Of a DNA stretch of 64,000 nucleotides, positions 33,886 through 42,949 are shown in pieces. The position numbers and the translations under genes are program-made. The notes beneath the pieces were generated by a model. That model searched no databases and was not told the origin of the DNA. It saw only the letters and a list, made by a program, of their open reading frames with translations. Source of the stretch: JAIQFF01 sp963788505 (GTDB lineage: Bacteria > Acidobacteriota > Terriglobia > Terriglobales > Acidobacteriaceae); NCBI GenBank assembly GCA_963788505.1, contig CAWBGY010000009.1, positions 992,001 to 1,056,000 on the forward strand, read 5' to 3'. Every line of letters starts with the position of its first letter. Positions within the stretch are counted from its first letter, which is position 1.

Positions 33886-33935
33886 GGGACGGGTCTCTGA
33901 CCCGTCCAGGCCGAGCGAAGCTCGGCTGGTTTCCA
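33886..33935. repeat. GGGACGGGTCTCTGACCCGTCC palindrome family, copy 1
   Basis: Hairpin GGACGGGTCTCTGACCCGTCC followed by GCCGAGCGAAGCTCGGC. A homologous copy in inverse orientation is at 50894-50945. It lies next to the metG stop. Confidence 0.8.
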
Positions 33936-33936
33936 T

Positions 33937-35928
33937 CTATTTCAAACGTGTTCCCACCGGCACATCCTCTAAGAAGGCCGCCAGCACTGGCTTTCCGCCT
34001 TCGGGAGATGCGGCGACGATCATTCCGTTCGACTCCAGTCCGCGCAGCTTCCGCGGAGCCAGGTTGACGACGATCACGACTTTGCGCCCCACCAGAGTCT
34101 CGGGTGCATAAGCCTCGGCGATTCCCGCTACCACCTGCCGAATTTCAGTGCCGAGATCTACTTCCAGGCGCAGCAACTTGTCGGCCCCCTTCACTTTTTC
34201 GGCGACTTTCACCTGCCCCACGCGCAGTTCGACCTTGGCGAAGTCTTCAATGCCGATTTTGCCGTCGGGTACGGTTGTGGCGGGTTTCGGCGGGGGTGCG
34301 CTCGCCGGTGCTACGGGGGCCTTTTCTTCGATCGCGACCGAAGCACTGCGTCCCTGCTCTTCCATCTGCTGCATCCTTTCGATTGTGCTCTTGTCGGCGC
34401 GGGGAAAGACGGGCAGCACATCGCCGAGCTTTGTCCCCAGCTTGAGTTGTCCCCACTGCAGATCCGACAGGGGAAATTTGCGGATATCTCCCAGCCCCAT
34501 CTGCGCCCAGATTTTGGCGGTCGCATCGGGAATCACGGGATGGGCGAGGGCAGTCACGATACGGAGGGCCTCCGCGCTGTTGTAAAGAATGGTTGCCAGC
34601 CGCGAGCGGCTTTCGTCGTCCTGCTTCTCGCCCAGCGCCCAGGGCTGCGTCTCGACGATGTATTTGTCCACGGCTCCAACCAGGCTCCAGGCCACTTCCA
34701 AAGCCCGCGAAAAATGGCACTGGTCGAAGAGAGTGTTGCATTCCGCGATGGTCTGGCGCGCGGTCTCAACCATGGTATTCTCTTCCGCCGTGCGGGTGGC
34801 AGCACGCGAGGGGTAGGGCACTTCGCCCTTGAAGTAGCGCGTGATCATGGTGAGCGTACGGCTGGCCAGGTTGCCTAAGCCGTTGGCCAGGTCGGCGTTG
34901 TAACGCTGCACCAGGGCGTCAAAGGAAAACGATCCGTCCTGCCCGAAGACGATTTCGCGCAGCAGAAAATAGCGCAAGGCGTCTGAGCCCAGCACGTCAA
35001 GAATGGTCTCCGTCCGCACGATGTTCCCGCGCGACTTCGACATTTTATTTTCTTCGAACAGCAGCCAGCCGTGGGCCATGATCTTCTGCGGCAGCGGCAG
35101 ACCCGCAGCCATCAGAAATGCCGGCCAGTAGACACAGTGAAAGCGCACGATCTCCTTGCCGATCATCTGCACATCGGCCGGCCAATACTTATCGTATTTC
35201 GCCGTATCTTCCGATCCATAACCCAACGCGGTGATGTAATTCGCCAGCGCATCCAGCCACACATAAATCACGTGCTTGGGATCTTCCGGAACCGGGATGC
35301 CCCAGGAGAAGGTGCTGCGGCTGACCGAAAGATCGCGCAGGCCCGAGCGCACGAACGACATCACTTCATTGCGTCGCGTCTCGGGACGAATAAAATCAGG
35401 TTGCCCGGTGTAGAGTTCGAGCAGTTTGTCCTGAAATGCGGACAGCTTAAAGAAGTAATTCTCTTCCTGCACGGTTTCGGTGGGGCGTCCGCATTCCGGA
35501 CAGGGCGCGCCCGGTCCAACCGCATCCACGTAGAGTTCGTCGAACACGCAATACTGGCCGGTGTAGTGCCCTTTGTAGATGTAGCCATTGTCGCGGATGC
35601 GGCGCCACAGCGCCTGCACCCCCTGCTTGTGCCGGTCGGAAGTGGTGCGGATGAAATCGTCGTAGGTCAGTCCCATCCGGTCCCAGAGCGCGCGAAACTC
35701 AGCGGAGACTTCATTGGTAAGCTGCTGCGGAGTTTTTCCCGCGGCCTGCGCGGCCCGCTCGATCTTTTGCCCGTGTTCGTCGGTTCCGGTCAGGAAGTAG
35801 GTATCAAAGCCCAGCATGCGCTGGCGGCGGGCAATAGTGTCGCAGGCAATGGTGGTGTAGGCATGTCCGATGTGCGGACGTGCGTTCACGTAATAGATCG
35901 GTGTCGTGATGTAAAACTTCTTGTTCAT
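33937..35928 (-). CDS. metG: Methionyl-tRNA synthetase with C-terminal tRNA-binding domain
   Basis: 663 residues. HIGH-type signature ARPHIGHAYT near residue 17, a single zinc knuckle (CPECGRP), KMSKS as ENKMSKSRGN, and an EMAP/Trbp111-like C-terminal domain (KVELRVGQVKVAEKV, LAPRKLRGLESNGMIVAAS) for tRNA binding and dimerisation. It charges initiator and elongator tRNA-Met. It precedes tatD on the same strand and follows larC by about 37 bases. Confidence 0.97.
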   Translation of the reverse strand: MNKKFYITTPIYYVNARPHIGHAYTTIACDTIARRQRMLGFDTYFLTGTDEHGQKIERAAQAAGKTPQQLTNEVSAEFRALWDRMGLTYDDFIRTTSDRHKQGVQALWRRIRDNGYIYKGHYTGQYCVFDELYVDAVGPGAPCPECGRPTETVQEENYFFKLSAFQDKLLELYTGQPDFIRPETRRNEVMSFVRSGLRDLSVSRSTFSWGIPVPEDPKHVIYVWLDALANYITALGYGSEDTAKYDKYWPADVQMIGKEIVRFHCVYWPAFLMAAGLPLPQKIMAHGWLLFEENKMSKSRGNIVRTETILDVLGSDALRYFLLREIVFGQDGSFSFDALVQRYNADLANGLGNLASRTLTMITRYFKGEVPYPSRAATRTAEENTMVETARQTIAECNTLFDQCHFSRALEVAWSLVGAVDKYIVETQPWALGEKQDDESRSRLATILYNSAEALRIVTALAHPVIPDATAKIWAQMGLGDIRKFPLSDLQWGQLKLGTKLGDVLPVFPRADKSTIERMQQMEEQGRSASVAIEEKAPVAPASAPPPKPATTVPDGKIGIEDFAKVELRVGQVKVAEKVKGADKLLRLEVDLGTEIRQVVAGIAEAYAPETLVGRKVVIVVNLAPRKLRGLESNGMIVAASPEGGKPVLAAFLEDVPVGTRLK

Positions 35929-35965
35929 TTGGGTGCCAGCGCTTGATCCGGGCAGTTCAGGGCCC

Positions 35966-37325
35966 TCAGCTTCTCAGGGCTTTCAAATAGGCTTCCATGG
36001 CCTCATTCATCACGCTCTTCAGCGGCACATGGTTCGCAGCAGCGATTTTCTTGCAATCTTCGTACTCCGGCGCGTAGTTGGTGATGGTGCCGTTCATGCT
36101 GGCAATTTTCAATCGTACGTCTCCCCAACGGGTGACCACCTTGATCCACTTTCGCGTCAAGGTCTGCCGTTGCTCCTCTCGCCGCCGCACGCCCAGGGTG
36201 CTGGTTTCGGTGAAGATAATCTGGGTCAATCGGGGTGCATCTTCCGGTCTTCGCCAGCACGGTCAGCAACATTCCCGGACGATTCTTTTTCATCTGCACC
36301 GGTACGGCAAAAGTATCGAGCGCTCCGGCTTCGAGCAGACGTTCAACCACGTAACCGAACACCTGCGGATTCAGATCGTCGAGGTTGGCCTCGAGCACGG
36401 TGACGGTTTCCTGCGAAGTGTTCTCCGCCAATCCTGCCTGGGACTCGCCAATGGTCAGACGAATCACATTGGCATGGCCGGGAAAGTCGCGACTGCCGGC
36501 GCCGTATCCGGATTTCTCAATCCTCATGGCCGGAAAGGGTGTGAACCGTTTAGCCAGCGTCTTCACGATCGCCGCGCCGGTCGGAGTGACCAGTTCTACC
36601 TGAATGCCCGAGGAATAAATGGGAGCACCCTGCAAAAGTTCGACCGTGGCCGGGACTGGCACGGGAAGAACTCCGTGCGCACACTTCACGGTGCCCCCGC
36701 CGACGTTCAACGGGGAGCACACAATCTCATCCACGCCCAACGCCTCGGCTCCCACGGCGGCGCAGATGATGTCCACCATCGCATCCACGGCGCCCACCTC
36801 GTGGAAGTGCACTTTTTCCACATCACTGTTATGGATTTTGGCCTCTGCTGCACCTAACGCCTCGAAAACGGCAATCGCGGTTCTCTTCGCGCTTTCGCTG
36901 ATGCCGGCCTGGCGTATCACTTCGCGTATCTCTTTCAGACCTCGGCCAGGTTCGTGCTGGTGTGGCGCGGGCGCCCCCGCCCGCGTGTTTTCTCCCTGCG
37001 GCTGACTGTAGTTGTGTTCCCGCAATTCAACATGTTCCGGCGCGTGCTTGTGACCGTGTTCATGTCCCAGATCACGCCTTTGCGCCTGACTTTGTTGCTC
37101 GAAGAACACCTCGCGCGGCAGTTCCTTTTCACCGTGTACGAAGACATCGACTTTGGTAGCCGCGATACCGCTGCGATTGACCCGCGAAATTTCCAGGCGC
37201 GCGCCGATGTTCAGGGCCGCGACCGTCTCTTCGAAAAGCCTGGCCGGCACTCCCGCATCCACCAGGGCGCCGAGAAACATATCGCCGCTGATGCCGGAAA
37301 AGCAGTCGAGGTAGGCTATACGCAT
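35966..37325 (-). CDS. larC: Nickel-pincer cofactor biosynthesis protein LarC, frameshifted near 36240
   Basis: ATG 37325 begins MRIAYLDCFSGISGDMFLGA, the family start. A His-rich region (HEHGHKHAPEHVELREHN, then PHQHEPG) can bind nickel. The FHEVGAVDAMVDIICAAVGAE and CSPLNVGGGTV motifs follow. The frame breaks at VLAKTG: one extra G near 36240 displaces the last ~88 residues (TQIIFTETSTLGVRRREEQR, TNYAPEYEDCKKIA). LarC inserts nickel into the lactate racemase cofactor. Some larC genes are naturally decoded by programmed frameshift, so this break may be real or an error. Bases 36955-36995 in the linker are a palindromic repeat. Confidence 0.85.
36955..36995. repeat. GC-rich palindrome inside larC
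   Basis: GCGCGGGCGCCCCCGCCCGCG within the His-rich linker of larC, coding RAGAPAPHQH. It resembles the GGCGGGCG...CGCCCGCC element at 51822-51905, so a dispersed repeat appears to have settled in a coding linker. Confidence 0.6.
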
Positions 37326-37340
37326 GGGAAAACCGGTCTG

Positions 37341-37438
37341 TTGGCCATTCGTCCTTGGTTCTTGGCCACTGGCTTCGGATTGGGACGCTTTGACCGCAAT
37401 AACAGATGGGGACCGAGCCAACGACCAATGACCAGTTT
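37341..37438. repeat. Heptamer-phased region upstream of larC
   Basis: TTGGCCA, TTCGTCC, TTGGTTC, TTGGCCA, CTGGCTT (37341-37375), then CCAACGA, CCAATGA, CCAGTTT (37418-37438). Units are degenerate but keep the 7-base spacing; the two blocks are roughly inverted. It occupies the spacer between divergent larC and argS. Confidence 0.65.
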
Positions 37439-37530
37439 TCATCATAGGGAACCGCTGAACCCGCGTCAAACCTCGCGAACTCGCCCGGTTTGCTACAATC
37501 ACTCTTTTCTTCAACAGCTTAGGGGAATTC

Positions 37531-39540
37531 TTGTACCGCCATCTCGAACGCCGGCTCGCCCAACACGTACGCGAATTTCTGCGTCGCACCTACGACCTGG
37601 ATCTGCCGAAAATCGTCATCGAGCAGCCGCCCAAGGTCGAATTCGGCGAGTACGCTTTGCCGCTGGCCTTCGAGTTGGCCAAAAGACTGCGCAAGGCTCC
37701 GCGCAAGATTGCGGAAGAGATCGTGAACGGAATTGGCCCCATCCCGGGCTTTGAGAAACTGGAATTAGCAGGCGCGGGCTACATCAACGCCCGCCTTCAA
37801 CGCGCAGAGCTCGGCGCCACCCTGGTGGCCGACGAAAAGCCCCGGCCTGAAGTTCCCGCGGGCAAGATTCTGGTTGAGCACTCCAGCATTAATCCCAACA
37901 AAGCGGCCCATGTCGGCCATCTGCGCAACGCCATTCTCGGCGACACCTTCGTCCGGCTGCTGCGGTTCACGCGCAGGGAAGTGGACGTCCAGAATTACAT
38001 CGACAACACCGGCGCGCAGGTTGCTGACGTGGTCGTGGGTTTTCTACATATCGAGAAGAAGTCGCGCGCCGAAATCGAGCAACTGACCCGTCAGCCCCGC
38101 TTTGATTATTACTGTTGGGACCTGTATGCCCAAGTCTCGCAGTGGTACTCGCAGGACAAGGAGAACTTGCAAGTCCGCCAACAAGTGCTGCACGCCATCG
38201 AGGAAGGTAACAACGAAAGTGCCGCCGTTGCCGACGTCATTTCCATTGCGGTCCTGCGCCGTCACCTCGAAACCATGGACCGCCTCGATATCGAATACGA
38301 TTTCCTGCCCCGCGAGAGCGAGATCCTTCGTCTTCATTTCTGGGATGCCGCCTTCGCCAAGTTGAAGGACGGCGGAGTGCTTTTCTACGAAACCCAGGGC
38401 AAGAACCAGGGTTGCTGGGTGATGCGGCGGGCGGGGACGACCAAGCCTGAAGGCGCAGAAACCCTGGAGGTTGCCCCGGACGGCGCAGAGAAAGACGAGG
38501 TTGCCGAGGAGGACCAGAAGGTGATTGTGCGGTCGAACGGAACCGTTGGCTACGTCGGCAAGGACATCGCCTACCACCTGTGGAAGTTTGGTCTGCTGGG
38601 CCGCGATTTTGGCTATCGGAAGTTCTATCGCTATCCCAACGGCCACGATTGCTGGCTTTCGACCGCGGTGGGCTCCCTGGACCATCCCCATTTCGGCAAC
38701 GTGGCGGAAATCTACAACGTGATTGACGCCCGCCAGGCAGAGGCACAGAACACCGTCATCGAAGCCCTGCGCGGGCTGGGATATAACGAACAAGCCGATC
38801 ACTACACACATTTCTCCTACGAGATGGTGGCGCTCACCCCGCGCTGCGCCGCAGAACTGGGCTACCAGCTTTCCGATGAGGACAAGGGCCGCCCGTATAT
38901 TGAAGTTTCCGGCCGCAAGGGGTTTGGGGTAAAGGCCGACGACCTGCTCGACCGGCTCATCGCCGCGGCGAAGAACGAGGTGGACGGCCGCCATCCGCAA
39001 CTGACGGAAGGCGAGCGCGCCACCATTGCCACCCAGATCGCGGTCGGGGCGCTGCGCTATTTCATGCTGAAGTTCACCAAGTCGTCGGTGATCGCGTTCG
39101 ATTTCAAGGAAGCGCTAAGCTTCGAGGGCGAAACTGGTCCCTATGCGCAGTACGCCGCGGTGCGCGCAGCCAACATATTTCGCAAGGGTGGTTTCGATCC
39201 CGAAGAATTTGACAGGAACCCGGCGGAGCGCCCTTCGGCGGCTGATCTGGCGAAACACCTGACCGGCGAAGCGGGGAACGAAATCTGGGAATTGTGGCTG
39301 GCCGCCGCGAAGACTTCCTACATCATCGAACAATCGATTGCCACCACCGAGCCCGCGTACCTGGCCAAACACGCGTTTCAACTCGCCCAACTCTTCAATG
39401 CCTTCTACCACCGCCATCCCATCCTGAGTGAAGCAGACGAGGGCCGTAAGAAATTTCTACTGGCAACCGTGGCCGTGGTCCGCCGGGAATTGACGCGGGT
39501 ATTGGCGGTCATGGGAATCAGCGTTCCGGCCGTGATGTAA
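37531..39540 (+). CDS. argS: Arginyl-tRNA synthetase
   Basis: 669 residues from TTG 37531 with AGGGGA just upstream. N-terminal additional domain, HIGH-type motif HVGHLRNAILGDTFVRLLRF, the SGRKGFGVKADDLLDRL segment in place of a canonical KMSKS, and a DALR anticodon-binding domain near the C-terminus (FETGPYAQY-type segment GETGPYAQYAAVRAANI and FNAFYHRHPIL). It attaches arginine to tRNA-Arg. Divergent from larC and convergent with the YncE-like gene. Confidence 0.95.
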   Translation: MYRHLERRLAQHVREFLRRTYDLDLPKIVIEQPPKVEFGEYALPLAFELAKRLRKAPRKIAEEIVNGIGPIPGFEKLELAGAGYINARLQRAELGATLVADEKPRPEVPAGKILVEHSSINPNKAAHVGHLRNAILGDTFVRLLRFTRREVDVQNYIDNTGAQVADVVVGFLHIEKKSRAEIEQLTRQPRFDYYCWDLYAQVSQWYSQDKENLQVRQQVLHAIEEGNNESAAVADVISIAVLRRHLETMDRLDIEYDFLPRESEILRLHFWDAAFAKLKDGGVLFYETQGKNQGCWVMRRAGTTKPEGAETLEVAPDGAEKDEVAEEDQKVIVRSNGTVGYVGKDIAYHLWKFGLLGRDFGYRKFYRYPNGHDCWLSTAVGSLDHPHFGNVAEIYNVIDARQAEAQNTVIEALRGLGYNEQADHYTHFSYEMVALTPRCAAELGYQLSDEDKGRPYIEVSGRKGFGVKADDLLDRLIAAAKNEVDGRHPQLTEGERATIATQIAVGALRYFMLKFTKSSVIAFDFKEALSFEGETGPYAQYAAVRAANIFRKGGFDPEEFDRNPAERPSAADLAKHLTGEAGNEIWELWLAAAKTSYIIEQSIATTEPAYLAKHAFQLAQLFNAFYHRHPILSEADEGRKKFLLATVAVVRRELTRVLAVMGISVPAVM

Positions 39541-39551
39541 CAGATAGTTTC

Positions 39552-40592
39552 CTACTGGCTGACCACCAACAGCACGAAGCTGTCAGGCAAAATCGCTGGC
39601 CGGGGACGGGGCTGTTCCGCCGTCGGTGCCGGGGGCGGTCCGAATTTCGCGGTCACCAGGAAAATCCGGTGCTTCGCGGGATCGAGCGCCAGGGTACGGG
39701 CGCCGCGTTCGGTAGGAACATTTTCGGCGACGCTGAATTTGTCCGCCGAGTCCTCATGCACGACCGTGAGCACGCCCTCGCCGCAGGAAGCGAATGCCAA
39801 TCCAGTCTTGGGATCGAACCCAGTGGCATCCACGCCCCGGCCGATGGGCAGGGTGGAGATGACTTTGCCGCTGTCCGCATCCACGACGGCCATCTGCTGG
39901 TTGCTGCACCCGGAAAACAGCCGCCGATGTTTGCGATCAATGGCCAATCCGGTCGGCTCCTCACACGGGGCCAGCGGCCAGCGTGACTTGATCTGCAATT
40001 TGTTTGGATCCAGCGCCAACAATTCGCTCTTGTCTTCAAGATTGACGAAGATCTCTCCTTTTTCGTCACTGACTGCAAACTCAGGCTTCCCCTCCAGCTT
40101 GATCGTGCCCACCACCGTGCCACTGGCGGCATCGATGGCGGTGGCATCATGGCTCCTGCCATTGAACGTGAACACCCGTTTACTCGCGGGATCGTAAAGG
40201 ATCGCATCCGGGTTTTCACCGACTTTGATCTTGCTGAGAACCTTCAGACTATCCAGGTCGAAAACACTCACCGTGCCCTCGCGACCGTTGCTGACGAAGC
40301 CGCGGCCGAATTCCGGGGCCAGGGCGATGCCATGAACTCCAGGAGTGTCCGGGATATCGCCCACGGGCTTGCCCGAATCCGGGTCGATCACGATGACGTG
40401 CGTGGAACGCGAAATGTACAAACGCTTCGCGGTGGCGTCGAGCGTCAGATAGTCCCAGCCTCCGTCGCCGCCCAGTTTGTAGGTTTTTATCAAGTGGTAC
40501 CCCGGCGCTGCAGCCAAACCAGACGTAACCGGCAACAGGGTGACCAGCGTGACGCCGACGGTCGTAAGGCAGAATTGCTTCAAGCGCTTCAT
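39552..40592 (-). CDS. YncE/YVTN-type beta-propeller protein, secreted
   Basis: 346 residues from ATG 40592, where GAGG lies 9 bases upstream; ATG 40598 and a longer frame to 40730 are possible. The signal peptide (CLTTVGVTLVTLLPVTSGLAAA) is followed by seven-bladed propeller repeats: IVIDPDSGKPVGDIP, VSVFDLDSLKVLSKI, ATAIDAASGTVVGTI, LLALDPNKLQIKSRW, MAVVDADSGKVISTL. Probably periplasmic; ligand unknown. It converges with argS, 11 bases apart. Confidence 0.8.
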   Translation of the reverse strand: MKRLKQFCLTTVGVTLVTLLPVTSGLAAAPGYHLIKTYKLGGDGGWDYLTLDATAKRLYISRSTHVIVIDPDSGKPVGDIPDTPGVHGIALAPEFGRGFVSNGREGTVSVFDLDSLKVLSKIKVGENPDAILYDPASKRVFTFNGRSHDATAIDAASGTVVGTIKLEGKPEFAVSDEKGEIFVNLEDKSELLALDPNKLQIKSRWPLAPCEEPTGLAIDRKHRRLFSGCSNQQMAVVDADSGKVISTLPIGRGVDATGFDPKTGLAFASCGEGVLTVVHEDSADKFSVAENVPTERGARTLALDPAKHRIFLVTAKFGPPPAPTAEQPRPRPAILPDSFVLLVVSQ

Positions 40593-40674
40593 TTGCATCA
40601 GCCTCGTAAAGGTAATAACCAAAGTACTCGACCGTAACTTTACCCTGTTTCCAAACACTCCTAGACTATTTTTC

Positions 40675-41652
40675 ATGCATTCCTGGGAAGGAGATCCGCG
40701 TCCTGCGCCCGCGCCCGAGTACGGCGCCATACGGCCCGGCTCGAGCCTGAAGCTGGATCAGTCTATCGATCCGCAGTCGGGCAGCTGGCGTATTCTGTTC
40801 GCCGTTGCCGCGGGGATTCTACTGGCGGCATTCTTTGCCACAGGCAATGCGCGGGCCGCATTCGAGCAGGTTGCCAGTTTTCTTTCTCTGGGAGGCAAGC
40901 CGGAAGCGGCTTCGCCCGCAGTGCTTTCTGAGCACGAGATGGAAACCCTGGACCACCAGAGCCCGCAACAACAGGCGGAGCTGCTTCTGGAGCGCGCCGT
41001 GAACCACTATGAGGGGGCCAACGAGCAGATCGCGGGGCGCGTCGAAGGCTGGTGGGGGAAGCTGAAGTTTACTCCCCGGTTCAACTCCCTGATCACCACC
41101 GCGCTCAACTCCAATGACCTTCGGGTCCGGGCAGCTGGAATCGAGTTAGATCTGGCCGCCATGGGCGCCATCAAATCGCCGGCGACGGTCGAGCGCCTGG
41201 CCCAGGAGGCAGAACGCGGACAGCGGTCACAACGGGTGTGGGCGCTTTGGGAGTTAGGTCTTCTTGGCAACCGCGGCGTCGAACCCGAACGAGTGAACGA
41301 GATATTGGTCAGCCAGCTTCGCGACTCTGATCCGGAAATCCGCCACTGGGCAGTGGAAGGCCTGGCCTATCTGGGGACCAACGAGGCCATCGCTCCGCTA
41401 TTGCGGACTTTTCACGACGACTCTTCAGCCATGGTCCGGGAGCGCGCCGCTTGCAGCCTGGCGCAATCCGGCATGCTCACCCAGGAACAGCGCCGCAGCG
41501 TGATCCCGCAACTACTGGACTACGCCGACGACGCCGCCCTGGACGCGCAGACCCACGGCTGGGTTTATCAGGCGCTGCGCGACATCACCGGCCAGACTCT
41601 GCCCAATGACTCATCCTCCTGGAGAAGCTGGTACGGCGCCAACCGGGGATGA
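40675..41652 (+). CDS. HEAT-repeat membrane-anchored protein
   Basis: 325 residues from ATG 40675. One N-terminal membrane helix (ILFAVAAGILLAAFFATGNARA, residues ~41-62) is followed by a coil and HEAT/PBS-lyase-type helical repeats (NSNDLRVRAAGIELDLAAMG, RDSDPEIRHWAVEGLAYLG, HDDSSAMVRERAACSLAQSG). Such repeats mediate protein contacts; no catalytic motif is visible. It is divergent from the YncE-like gene. Confidence 0.75.
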   Translation: MHSWEGDPRPAPAPEYGAIRPGSSLKLDQSIDPQSGSWRILFAVAAGILLAAFFATGNARAAFEQVASFLSLGGKPEAASPAVLSEHEMETLDHQSPQQQAELLLERAVNHYEGANEQIAGRVEGWWGKLKFTPRFNSLITTALNSNDLRVRAAGIELDLAAMGAIKSPATVERLAQEAERGQRSQRVWALWELGLLGNRGVEPERVNEILVSQLRDSDPEIRHWAVEGLAYLGTNEAIAPLLRTFHDDSSAMVRERAACSLAQSGMLTQEQRRSVIPQLLDYADDAALDAQTHGWVYQALRDITGQTLPNDSSSWRSWYGANRG

Positions 41653-41660
41653 TGAAGTAG

Positions 41661-41692
41661 CTTCCAGTCTCCAGACCAGAAGCCACAAGCAG
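41661..41692. repeat. Degenerate heptamer array (CTTCCAG/CCAGAAG type)
   Basis: CTTCCAG, TCTCCAG, ACCAGAA, GCCACAA in 7-base register between the stops of the convergent HEAT and DUF6569 genes. Confidence 0.55.
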
Positions 41693-41696
41693 CGTC

Positions 41697-42800
41697 CTAC
41701 TCCGCCATCTTGGCCACGTGGAGATCAAACCCGGTTTTGGGCAGCAGCGACGTCAATTCAAACGCTCTAAAGCCATCGCCCGCAATTTCTGTCTGCCGGT
41801 AGAGTCCGGGTTCGCTGTCAACCGTCTCATGACGTCCATCCAGATGGTTGAGAAATTCCCGCGCCTGCCTGATGTCAGCCGTGCCGTCCTTAGTTCGGGT
41901 CACAACCGCTTCTGCCGCATAGGATCGCACCAGCTTGGGCCAGTATTTCTCCAGAAGGTTAGTGCTGGCGAAGATGTCGGCCCAGACCACCTGGCCGTTC
42001 ACCGCCACCACCACGCCCACAGCATTCTGATCGCGGAGCTGTTGAATCAGGCTCTGGTAATTTCGCTGGATGGGTTCCGCTACTGAGTCGACTTTCTGCT
42101 TAACCTCGCGGTTGTCCATCACGCGGGCGTACGAACTGGTTCCGTTGATGGCCTCTGCCGCTCCCGCGACGGTCACAGTTTCGGCCATTGCTGTCCTGGT
42201 TTTCGCCACCTCCGACCACACCTGCTGCTGGTCTTTGTCGGCCATCGCCTTGGCGCGGACATTCGGCGCTGCCATCGGCGCTTGTACCGAACCGACCGTT
42301 CCTCCCACTCCAAATCTGTCGCTGCTGCCGGTCCAGCGCCCCGGCTCAACGCAGAACACGCCGAGATCAATCGGATCGCTCTCGGCCGGGATAATGCGGT
42401 CTTTGCCGATCACCCGGTCCTGTTTCCCTCCGGTCACGATCTCGCCTGCCAGCAGGATCAGGGGCCGTTTGGAGTTGTTCACCAACACCAGCTGGTTGAC
42501 CTGGGCGCCGCCCAGGAAAGGCGTTGTTCGATGCCGGCGCATGAGCGGTTGCACGCTTCCAGATTCGGTTACGATCACCTCGCCCGAGCGCAGACCCTCG
42601 TCCAGGGTAAGGAATTCCGCGGTGTCATAGGAGCGCGCGGCAACCACTGGAAACACGGTCAAGTTCCCGTGGCGGATGGGCTCGAGAACCTTGTAGCCGG
42701 AAGGCAGAGCCGCGTCTCCGGCAGGGGCGGTAGCGGGCACGAATAGAGCGATCCCGGCAATGGCCAATGCCGGAAGCAATGCAAATAGCTTGAACTTCAT
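41697..42800 (-). CDS. ARPP-1/DUF6569-domain secreted protein
   Basis: 367 residues. ATG 42800 has a perfect AGGAGG 6 bases upstream. A signal peptide (LLPALAIAGIALFVPATAPAG) precedes a domain with LTLDEGLRSGEVIVTESG, VNQLVLVNNSKRPLILLAGE and GGKQDRVIGKDRIIPAESD, the pattern of the ARPP-1 (DUF6569) family. Its function is unknown. It is divergent from the sigma factor gene at 42950 with only ~150 bases between, so co-regulation is possible. Confidence 0.8.
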   Translation of the reverse strand: MKFKLFALLPALAIAGIALFVPATAPAGDAALPSGYKVLEPIRHGNLTVFPVVAARSYDTAEFLTLDEGLRSGEVIVTESGSVQPLMRRHRTTPFLGGAQVNQLVLVNNSKRPLILLAGEIVTGGKQDRVIGKDRIIPAESDPIDLGVFCVEPGRWTGSSDRFGVGGTVGSVQAPMAAPNVRAKAMADKDQQQVWSEVAKTRTAMAETVTVAGAAEAINGTSSYARVMDNREVKQKVDSVAEPIQRNYQSLIQQLRDQNAVGVVVAVNGQVVWADIFASTNLLEKYWPKLVRSYAAEAVVTRTKDGTADIRQAREFLNHLDGRHETVDSEPGLYRQTEIAGDGFRAFELTSLLPKTGFDLHVAKMAE

Positions 42801-42810
42801 TGCGTTCCTC

Positions 42811-42870
42811 CTGTAGCGCCGGCATCTCGCCGGCTGTCCGGTGGACGTCCCCGCCCACCGCCCGGCAGTG
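42811..42870. repeat. TAGCGCCGGC...GCCGGCTGTCCGG element, copy 1
   Basis: TAGCGCCGGCATCTCGCCGGCTGTCCGG-type sequence starting 14 bases upstream of the DUF6569 ribosome-binding site. The same outer sequence occurs at 48534-48590, also directly upstream of a minus-strand gene. Confidence 0.7.
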
Positions 42871-42949
42871 CCCGCGCTTACACCAAGGAACGGCAAATAT
42901 TCAGCTTCTTGCGTCACAAATGTTGATAGCATCCGGATGGCTGCCCGCC

